A DNA stretch of 20,808 nucleotides. Source: Nitrospiraceae bacterium. GTDB lineage: Bacteria > Nitrospirota > UBA9217. The notes below the pieces were generated by a model. The model saw nothing but the letters and a program-made list of their open reading frames with translations. It did not search any database and was not told where the DNA came from. A program made the position numbers and the translations under genes. Of this stretch, positions 14,891 through 20,808 are shown one piece after another. Every line of letters starts with the position of its first letter. The stretch's first letter is position 1. The stretch covers positions 1 to 20,808 of the forward strand of contig DMKB01000202.1 of the NCBI GenBank assembly GCA_003454665.1, read 5' to 3'.

Positions 14891-15544
14891 ATGCGGATTA
14901 TTTTATTGGGCGCCCCCGGTGCAGGCAAAGGTACGGTGGCGAAGCTGCTGACGAAGCTGGACGGGTCGGTCCAGATCTCGACAGGAGATATCCTGCGCGG
15001 CGCGGTCAAGGCCGGGACGCCCCTCGGGAAAGAGGCGCAGGGATATATGGATCGCGGCGATCTGGTTCCCGACTCGCTCATCATGGGAATTATGGAACAG
15101 CGGCTCCAGGAGCCCGACTGTCAGAAGGGGTTTCTCCTGGACGGATTCCCCCGAACCATTCCCCAGGCAGACGCTCTTGATGAACTGCTCAAGAAACTTA
15201 CCATCACACTCGATCTCGTGGCGAACATCGATGTGCCCCGCGATGTCATCCTTGACCGCTTAACGACCCGGCGGACCTGCTCGAATCCTGATTGCCAGGA
15301 GATTTACAACGTCAAGAGCAATCCACCGGCAGCGGGGAACAAGTGCAAAAAGTGCGGCAGCGAGGTCATTCAGCGGGCCGATGAGACCGAGGAGGCCATC
15401 GGTAAGCGGCTCGATGTATACAATGAAAAGACCGCGCCACTCATCGGGTACTACGAAAAGACGGGTCTCTTGCTCACTATCCAGGAGGCAAGCAGCGATG
15501 GAGTCGTCAATGCCATTAAGCAGGGTATTGCGGCGAAGAAGTAG
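14891..15544 (+). CDS. adk: Adenylate kinase, long form with zinc-type LID
   Basis: It interconverts ATP + AMP and 2 ADP. The 217-residue length is that of the long bacterial form. P-loop GAPGAGKGT (7-15), AMP-site STGDILRGA (30-38) and the DGFPRT segment (84-89) are intact. The LID carries four cysteines, Cys130 and Cys135 (TCSNPDC) and Cys152 and Cys155 (CKKC), which in related enzymes hold a structural zinc. GAGGAGGAAAG gives a strong ribosome-binding site. In many bacteria adk lies in the ribosomal-protein cluster next to secY; here it stands alone between the cassette array and the DUF11 genes, with its own promoter and terminator. Confidence 0.97.
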   Translation: MRIILLGAPGAGKGTVAKLLTKLDGSVQISTGDILRGAVKAGTPLGKEAQGYMDRGDLVPDSLIMGIMEQRLQEPDCQKGFLLDGFPRTIPQADALDELLKKLTITLDLVANIDVPRDVILDRLTTRRTCSNPDCQEIYNVKSNPPAAGNKCKKCGSEVIQRADETEEAIGKRLDVYNEKTAPLIGYYEKTGLLLTIQEASSDGVVNAIKQGIAAKK

Positions 15545-15570
15545 TTTTCTGCAGAGACAGGCAAAGCGAA

Positions 15571-15601
15571 GGGCGGGATGATGTGATCCCGCCCTTTTTT
15601 T
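15571..15601 (+). terminator. Rho-independent terminator after adk
   Basis: Stem GGGCGGGAT (15571-15579) with ATCCCGCCC (15586-15594), a six-base loop and a run of T. A textbook intrinsic terminator, 26 bases after the stop codon. Confidence 0.93.
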
Positions 15602-16093
15602 ATCCTGCGCGTCCTGGCCACCCTGCATCCGAAAGAATAATCGCGGAAACCGCAGTGAGATGCAGATAAGTACTTATAAATCAACAATATAGAAGGTACA
15701 CCTCATGAATGACGAGTCATCATACCGGTGAATCTTTATGCATTTCAAGAGGCATTTCCCTCTGCCGCCATCTGCTTTTTTTGCCGATTTTCCCGCGTCC
15801 CAATTCTTCTTTTCTGACGAATCCTGCCGGACTGCAGGCCCTGAAGAAAGCCGTCAGGCATACAATATCTCAACCTCAATATCTGCCCTGAGCCGCTCAT
15901 TGTGCTCCTCCTTCCGGCCCTCATTTACGGCAATTCACCCTTTCCTGTCATCAAATGATCCTTACATTGCGAGCGCGACAGTTAGTAAGTGAATGCAAAA
16001 TAGTTAACAAGTTGATTTTATAGGAAATTAATCTTGAGCCCGGCAAATTAAATTAAAAAAACTAAAATAAATAGTAAAAACTAATTAAATTTG
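15602..16093. other. Gene-free, increasingly AT-rich intergenic stretch
   Basis: I see no convincing gene, RNA or repeat. Short open frames (for example 15738-15992) lack a plausible product. The last 150 bases are very AT-rich, as expected upstream of a strong promoter or for a bent or protein-bound region. Confidence 0.5.
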
Positions 16094-16102
16094 TGGTATA
16101 CT
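16094..16102 (+). promoter_or_regulatory. Extended -10 promoter of the DUF11 gene cluster
   Basis: TGG followed by TATACT, the same form as the kinase and regulator promoters, and without a clear -35. Start expected near 16109, leaving a leader of about 57 bases to the ATG at 16166. Confidence 0.5.
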
Positions 16103-16165
16103 ATAACTAACTGATAGTAGTACTTTATTATTATTTTTCAGTGCAGAGATTGGATTGACACGGGG

Positions 16166-18037
16166 ATGCTTATCGTGGCCACAGAGGTTCTTAAATACAA
16201 GACCATGCGAACTCTGGCAGGAGTGCTCATTCTGGCTGCATTGGGATGGGGCGCTGCTGTGCCAGCGCATGCTGATACACCGGTGACCCTGTACGAGAGC
16301 CTTGCGGGCAACATCAACATCACCGGCACGGGCGGCACACTGCGCACCAATCCCGATGGCACCAATTCCTGTTCGGTAACGAACAATAGTTCCATGACGC
16401 TATCAGGCTTGCCCGCGGGAGCGACCGTCCTGAGGGCCTATCTCTACTGGGCCGGCTCAGGCGGGGACCCTGTGGGCGGCGTCGGCCCGGACTATAACGT
16501 TACGTTTAACGGGACCTCTGTTACCGCGGACCGCACCTATACTGCCTGGTACCTTAACGGATATAATTTATACTTTTTCGGCGGCGTAAAGGATGTCACC
16601 GCGCAGGTGACCGGCAACGGGGTTTATACCTTCGCGGACCTCACGGTTCAGAATGCCAACGTCGGCGGCGGCGGCGGGCAGTATTGCACTTATGCGGCAG
16701 TGTTGAGCGCCTTCTCGCTCATGGTCGTCTATTCCGATCCTGCCGAGACACTCCACGTTGTCAATATCTGGGAAGGATTCCAGTCCTATCGAGGAGCGTC
16801 GATCACGCTGACGCCGACCAACTTTATTGTCCCCACGCCCGCGCCGGCAACACCGCTCAGCAGCAGGATCCTGATCCTGACCTGGGAGGGCGACAGCGGG
16901 AACTCCGGAGCCTTGGGAGGGTTCAACGAGAATCTCACCTTCTGCTCGCCGGCCCCCTGCGCCGGCGCCGCGCTCACGGACGCGTACAACCCGGTGAACA
17001 ACCAGTTCAATTCAACGGTCGACATTCCGCCCAGCGGCCCCTTCTCCGGCATGAACACGACCTGGGGACAAGACATCGACATGTACGACATCACCAGCCT
17101 GGCCCCCGCGGGTGCCGCGAGCGCCCAGTCGGTCTACAGTTCCGGCGGCGACCTCGTCATTCTCATGAACCAAACGATGTCCATCCCGAACGTCCCCGTG
17201 GCCGACCTCTCGCTCACCAAGAGCCATGTCGGCGATTTTACGGTGAATACGAACGGTGTCTATACGCTGGATGTCACGAACAACGGTCCGAACGACGCCA
17301 CCGGCACGATCACGGTGACCGATACGCTGCCAGCCGGGCTGACCTATGTGACTGCCGTGGGAACAGGCTGGACCTGCGGCGCCGTTGGTCAGGCCGTGAC
17401 GTGTACGAGACCCGGGCCGCTTGCCAATGGCGCAAGCGCACCTGCCATTACGCTCACCGTGTCGGTCGGCGCTGCCGCGCTTCCCGGCGTTACTAATACT
17501 GTCTCGGTCACGAGCGGGGCTTTCGACAACGTTGTGGGAAACAGCACGAATGTGGGTGATCCCACCACCGTGGTGCTGATGCTGCCCAGCCTCACCGTTG
17601 TAAAGTCCGTGCAGGCATTTTCGGACCCGATAAATGGAACGACGGGGCCGAAAAGCATTCCCGGTTCGGTGATGCAGTACACGATCAGCGTGACGAACAG
17701 TGGTGCAGGAGGGGTGGACAGTAATACGACGGTGGTGACAGACGCCATCCCCGCCGATACCGTCTTGTGCGTAGCGAATGCCTGCAACAATCCAATCGTC
17801 GCATTTACGTGCAGCGTAACTCCGGCCTGCGGATTGTCCCTTGCTGTCGGGACCGACGTGACGTATTCGAACCAGGCAGGCGGCGGTCCGCCGTACACAT
17901 ACCCGCCGACGCCCGATGCCGACGGATTCGACGCCGCTGTCACGGGTGTGCGCATCAATCCCACGGGGGTATTCAGCGGCGAATCAGGCGGGAACAATGC
18001 GTCGTTCAGTCTGCTGTTCAAGGTGAAGGTGAAGTAA
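16166..18037 (+). CDS. Secreted DUF11-repeat protein with N-terminal beta-sandwich (DUF3344-like) domain
   Basis: A 623-residue exported protein of unknown role. A signal peptide ends near AVPAHA/DTP; translation starts at 16166, or at the ATG at 16205, which gives a more classical signal MRTLAGVLILAALGWG. Neither start has a good Shine-Dalgarno site. Residues about 40-330 form one domain with ATVLRAYLYWAGSG, DVTAQVTGNGVYTFADLTV and SLMVVYSD; this resembles DUF3344-type surface domains, an assignment I hold loosely. Two DUF11 modules follow, at about 346-465 (ADLSLTKSHVGDFTV, then NGPNDATGTITVTDTLPAGL) and about 475-620 (VVKSVQAFSDPINGTTGPKS). The protein ends FKVKVK with no LPXTG, PEP-CTERM or outer-membrane anchor. 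It leads a row of four secreted genes. Confidence 0.85.
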   Translation: MLIVATEVLKYKTMRTLAGVLILAALGWGAAVPAHADTPVTLYESLAGNINITGTGGTLRTNPDGTNSCSVTNNSSMTLSGLPAGATVLRAYLYWAGSGGDPVGGVGPDYNVTFNGTSVTADRTYTAWYLNGYNLYFFGGVKDVTAQVTGNGVYTFADLTVQNANVGGGGGQYCTYAAVLSAFSLMVVYSDPAETLHVVNIWEGFQSYRGASITLTPTNFIVPTPAPATPLSSRILILTWEGDSGNSGALGGFNENLTFCSPAPCAGAALTDAYNPVNNQFNSTVDIPPSGPFSGMNTTWGQDIDMYDITSLAPAGAASAQSVYSSGGDLVILMNQTMSIPNVPVADLSLTKSHVGDFTVNTNGVYTLDVTNNGPNDATGTITVTDTLPAGLTYVTAVGTGWTCGAVGQAVTCTRPGPLANGASAPAITLTVSVGAAALPGVTNTVSVTSGAFDNVVGNSTNVGDPTTVVLMLPSLTVVKSVQAFSDPINGTTGPKSIPGSVMQYTISVTNSGAGGVDSNTTVVTDAIPADTVLCVANACNNPIVAFTCSVTPACGLSLAVGTDVTYSNQAGGGPPYTYPPTPDADGFDAAVTGVRINPTGVFSGESGGNNASFSLLFKVKVK

Positions 18038-18162
18038 GGGGACTGCGTATGAGAGCAACAGGGAACGCGGGGTCGGAGATCAGAGAGAAGAAAGAGAGCC
18101 ATGAATAATAGATTCCTGGCAATCATACGATGTGAAGATCGATTAAAGGAGGAATGGGGACG

Positions 18163-18657
18163 ATGAAAAAAGCACTTATGGCGGTCATGATCTTGCTGGT
18201 GGTGCTTCCCTGCGCAGCCTGGGGACAGCACAAGGGAGCGATCGAGTTGACCTCAATCGCTGAAGTGGAAATTCTACAGAAGAACAAAAAAGGGAAGGAG
18301 TATCTGAAGCGCATCGAGGCATCGAAGGTCAACGTCGCGCCGGGGGACACCGTGATCTTTTCCGTGCACTACGTCAATAGAGGCGAGAAGCCTGCCGCCG
18401 ACGTGGTCATCAACAATCCCGTGCCGCGTCACATGGCTTACGTGAAAAAGAGCGCCAAGGGCGCAGGGGCAAGGATCGTTTTTTCTGTTGACGACGGCAA
18501 GACATACGCCTCTGCCGGCAAATTAAAAGTGAAAGGAGCAGATGGGAAAAAGCGGATCGCCATGGCTTCCGAGTATACGCACATCAGATGGACCCTGAAG
18601 AAGCCGATCGTCAAGGGCGGGAAAGGGAGCGTCTCCTTCCGGGCCAAGGTGAAATAA
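18163..18657 (+). CDS. Small secreted single-domain DUF11-like protein
   Basis: 164 residues. The signal peptide MKKALMAVMILLVVLPCAAWG is followed by one DUF11-like beta domain. Its core contains TVIFSVHYVNRGEKPAADVV, INNPVPRHMAYVKKSAKG, FSVDDGKTYASAG and a closing strand GSVSFRAKVK. The ATG at 18163 is preferred over that at 18154: AAAGGAGG (18145-18152) is 10 bases from the former and too close to the latter. The closing strand echoes the end of the preceding protein (LLFKVKVK). The surface is basic. It lies between two larger secreted DUF11 proteins and is presumably co-expressed with them. The exact role is unknown; an accessory or minor subunit of the same surface structure is possible. 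Confidence 0.85.
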   Translation: MKKALMAVMILLVVLPCAAWGQHKGAIELTSIAEVEILQKNKKGKEYLKRIEASKVNVAPGDTVIFSVHYVNRGEKPAADVVINNPVPRHMAYVKKSAKGAGARIVFSVDDGKTYASAGKLKVKGADGKKRIAMASEYTHIRWTLKKPIVKGGKGSVSFRAKVK

Positions 18658-18738
18658 ACGCAACGTGCAGCATGGTTCATGAACAAAGCGGATAACTTTT
18701 GACACGATTACGAAAAAAATAAGAACAAGGAGGACGAG

Positions 18739-19929
18739 ATGAAAAGCATGAAAAGAAACATTTTTTTGACAGCGCTGCTGATGGGGGTTGTGGCGGTCAC
18801 GATCCCGCAAGGGGCCGGGGCATCGACGCCGCCCTGTACTCAGATCAGCAACCAGGCGACCCTGAGCTACAGCGTGGGTGCCGTGGCGCAAACTCCCATC
18901 ACTTCAACGCTGGGTGCGGGAAATCAGTTCTATGTGGGCGTCAAGGTCATTGTGACCGTCGCTAATACGGATGCAGGCAATGTGGCGGTCACCGCCGGAA
19001 CGACCCCGGTGGTCCTGTCATTCAGCATAACGAACGACGGAAACGCCGTACACGACTATGCGCTTGCTGTTGAGGCTGCGGCGAACGGAGTTGCCAGTCC
19101 CCACGGGGGCGGTAATGACAGCTTTGACGGGACCACGGTAAACGTGTTCGTCGAAAGCGGGGCTACTGCGGGTTATCAGGCATTGGAGGACACGGCCACG
19201 CTCATCGACGGCCTTGCCGTCGACGGAGGAGCAACAACCGCTTATATCGTCTATACGCCGAGCGATCTGACTGCGGCGGACGGGTCCCTGGCCGTGTATT
19301 ACCTTACGGCCACGACCCAGTGGGCCGATGGAAGCGCGATCGGAGCGCAAGGCTCGCAAACACCTTCGCTCGCCCAGGCAGGCGGGGTGTGCGACGGAGC
19401 AAAGGCCGTGGATGTGGTGTTCGGCGATGGCGACGGCCCTTCAACGGCGGACACAGCGGCACGGGACGCAATTCACTCCGACGACAGCGCGTATATCGTT
19501 ACGAGCGCCGCTATCAGTGTAACAAAGAGTTATTCCGTCGTGAGCGACTCCATCAACACCTCTGCGCCCTATAGCGCGATCCCGGGCGCGGTCATCCGCT
19601 ATTCAATCGCCATCGCGAATACCGGCGGCGCTTCCGCCGTGTTGAGCACCACTATCGACGCGCTGAACGGCAACCTGCAGGTCGTATCAACTGCCGCGAA
19701 CGCTACCTGGTCCGTTGCCGGCTCGACGCGCGGCACTACGAGCGGTACCTTGACGGCTGATACCAACAATGCCGACGGGCTTGCCCACAGTGCTCCCGGC
19801 AGTCCCGGCGGAACACTGACCGCGACGTTGACGACGGTTCTTGCGGCTGATGCGGGCAATGGCTACGCCGCCGGCGAGCTGAAGACAGGAGAAACCGTTA
19901 CCCTGACCTTCGACGCAACGATTGAATAA
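18739..19929 (+). CDS. Secreted DUF11-type protein (396 residues)
   Basis: A good Shine-Dalgarno site (AAGGAGGA) precedes the ATG. The signal peptide ends near GAGAS/TPP (about residue 28). An N-terminal beta-rich region at about 35-215 is followed by Cys218 (the other mature Cys is Cys33) and an acidic stretch VVFGDGDGPSTADTAARDA. A DUF11-type module at about 256-396 contains ISVTKSYSVVSDSINTSAPY and IPGAVIRYSIAIANTGG. The latter matches the second DUF11 module of the 16166 gene (SDPINGTTGP, IPGSVMQYTISVTNSG), so the two proteins share a paralogous C-terminal unit. It ends VTLTFDATIE with no anchor motif. Composition is Ala/Thr/Gly-rich, as in S-layer-like or adhesive surface proteins. Specific function unknown. 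Confidence 0.85.
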   Translation: MKSMKRNIFLTALLMGVVAVTIPQGAGASTPPCTQISNQATLSYSVGAVAQTPITSTLGAGNQFYVGVKVIVTVANTDAGNVAVTAGTTPVVLSFSITNDGNAVHDYALAVEAAANGVASPHGGGNDSFDGTTVNVFVESGATAGYQALEDTATLIDGLAVDGGATTAYIVYTPSDLTAADGSLAVYYLTATTQWADGSAIGAQGSQTPSLAQAGGVCDGAKAVDVVFGDGDGPSTADTAARDAIHSDDSAYIVTSAAISVTKSYSVVSDSINTSAPYSAIPGAVIRYSIAIANTGGASAVLSTTIDALNGNLQVVSTAANATWSVAGSTRGTTSGTLTADTNNADGLAHSAPGSPGGTLTATLTTVLAADAGNGYAAGELKTGETVTLTFDATIE

Positions 19930-19979
19930 ACGGATGAATTTCACGAGGAGATCGTGAACCAGAAGCGAGAACAGTTATT

Positions 19980-20808
19980 ATGATCAGTCGTTTCCGCACA
20001 TATTGCAGCACACCGAAGCCGGCCGCCACCGTTCCGGGTGGCGGCGCGGCCTTGGTGCGCCTGCGTGCGGAAACGGCATTTGTCTTATTTGGCCTTACGG
20101 CATTATTTCTTTTTTCCTTTATCTTGCCCCTTGCCTCGGCATGGGCGGCCACGCCCCCGGGGACCGATATCGACAATACCGCGCAGGTGATATTCCAGGA
20201 CTTTCCCGTTTCCACGCCCCGGAGCACCGTCTCGAACACCGTGACGGTGACCACGGTGGCCTTGCGCACCTCAGCAGTCATCGAGTTCCTCAAGTATGCA
20301 CCGGCGTCGCCGACTTCGGTGATCTCGCCAACGGACTACAGCACGACTGCCACGAGCGGCGGTCCCTTTGTCGCTCTGCCTGCGCCGGTCCTCTTCCCGA
20401 GCGGAACGCCCGTCAACCTGGGCGCGCCGGTACCGCTGACAACGGGCAGCATGTACCACACCGGTGAGCCGCTCTTTATCCGTCTTACCGATCTCGACCA
20501 AAACCTTAATCCCACGGTCATCGAGACAGTCCTGGTGACGCTGGGCGTCAGCGCCACCGGCGATGGGGAGGTCGTCCGACTCAGCGAGACCGGGCCAAAC
20601 ACGGGCATTTTTACGGGCCACATCCAGACCGGTCCGGGACCTGCAGCGAACGGGAACGGTGTGCTGAGTGTTGACGTCAGTTCCCGGATCGACGGGAACT
20701 ATGTCGATGTTGTCGACGGCTCCGACACGGACACGACGGCAGCCCTCGTTGACCCCTTCGGGATTGTCTTCGACAGTTCCACCGGCCTGCCGGTGGACGG
20801 TGCGAGTG
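19980..20808 (+). CDS. Large secreted DUF11/adhesin-type protein, N-terminal part (cut by window end)
   Basis: Open frame of 276 codons running off the window. A long N-terminal extension is followed by a hydrophobic signal core, TAFVLFGLTALFLFSFILPL, with cleavage near ASAWA/ATPPG. The mature part contains TDIDNTAQVIFQDFPVSTP, then LFIRLTDLDQNLNPTVIETV, then VRLSETGPNTGIFTGHIQT, and near the end DPFGIVFDSSTGLPVDGA. This order is typical of very long, repeat-rich surface proteins with DUF11 and carboxypeptidase-regulatory or SdrD-B-like domains further on, so several more repeats probably lie beyond the window. The ATG at 19980 has only a weak ribosome-binding site. It overlaps, in the form ATGA, the stop of a nine-codon frame starting GTG 19954. 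Confidence 0.8.
   Translation, partial: MISRFRTYCSTPKPAATVPGGGAALVRLRAETAFVLFGLTALFLFSFILPLASAWAATPPGTDIDNTAQVIFQDFPVSTPRSTVSNTVTVTTVALRTSAVIEFLKYAPASPTSVISPTDYSTTATSGGPFVALPAPVLFPSGTPVNLGAPVPLTTGSMYHTGEPLFIRLTDLDQNLNPTVIETVLVTLGVSATGDGEVVRLSETGPNTGIFTGHIQTGPGPAANGNGVLSVDVSSRIDGNYVDVVDGSDTDTTAALVDPFGIVFDSSTGLPVDGAS

Noticed and set aside
15698..15735. Short palindrome ATGAC-GA-GTCAT and an eight-codon frame upstream of the DUF11 genes, considered as riboswitch or leader peptide
   Set aside because: Arms of five bases only, and no conserved riboswitch motif could be recognised nearby.
15738..15992. An 84-codon frame in the gap after adk
   Set aside because: No Shine-Dalgarno site, an odd Ser/Pro/Phe-rich product, no resemblance to any family, and a second frame open across the same bases.

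Overview
The window looks like chromosomal DNA of a Gram-negative, metabolically versatile bacterium, probably from Nitrospirota or the former Deltaproteobacteria. This placement is an inference. It rests on the def-fmt-DUF116-rsmB gene order, a sensor kinase with a haem-type CxxCH motif, glnB-glnA with a conserved adenylylation tyrosine, a sigma-54 type response regulator and a run of DUF11-type secreted proteins. Most of the window is visibly GC-rich. About 13.0-14.7 kb is conspicuously AT-rich and foreign-looking.

Layout. (1) 1-2894, minus strand: a translation-related operon def > fmt > DUF116 > rsmB; rsmB is cut by the window start. (2) 3002-6064, plus strand: a 1020-residue cytoplasmic TPR protein of unknown role. 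(3) 6203-8089: glnB and glnA, the nitrogen-assimilation pair, closed by a strong terminator at 8136-8171. (4) 8248-12772: a two-component system made of a 1018-residue membrane histidine kinase and an NtrC-family sigma-54 activator, each with its own extended -10 promoter. The kinase has a periplasmic CxxCH motif and a seven-cysteine insert in its first GAF domain. (5) 12774-13031: the tail of a dead Y1-type transposase followed by a REP-like hairpin repeat. (6) about 13075-14722: what I read as an integron cassette array with no integrase in view (a CALIN). It holds three or four tiny genes, most of them for small membrane proteins, two well-formed attC sites and one damaged attC site. (7) 14891-15601: adk with its own promoter and terminator. 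(8) 15602-16165: an AT-rich gene-free stretch ending in a promoter. (9) 16166 to the window end: four secreted DUF11/beta-sandwich proteins in one direction; the last is cut by the window end.

How the parts relate. The core genes (def operon, TPR, glnBA, adk) are ordinary housekeeping. The two-component pair is self-contained and could couple redox or haem-ligand sensing to sigma-54 transcription. Its target is not visible. The cassette array sits between the two-component system and adk and is the clearest accessory insertion. Its cassettes can be delimited because each intact cassette's 5' end is complementary to its own 3' R'' box. The DUF11 cluster is likely to build a cell-surface or extracellular structure, but no sortase, LPXTG or PEP-CTERM anchor is visible.
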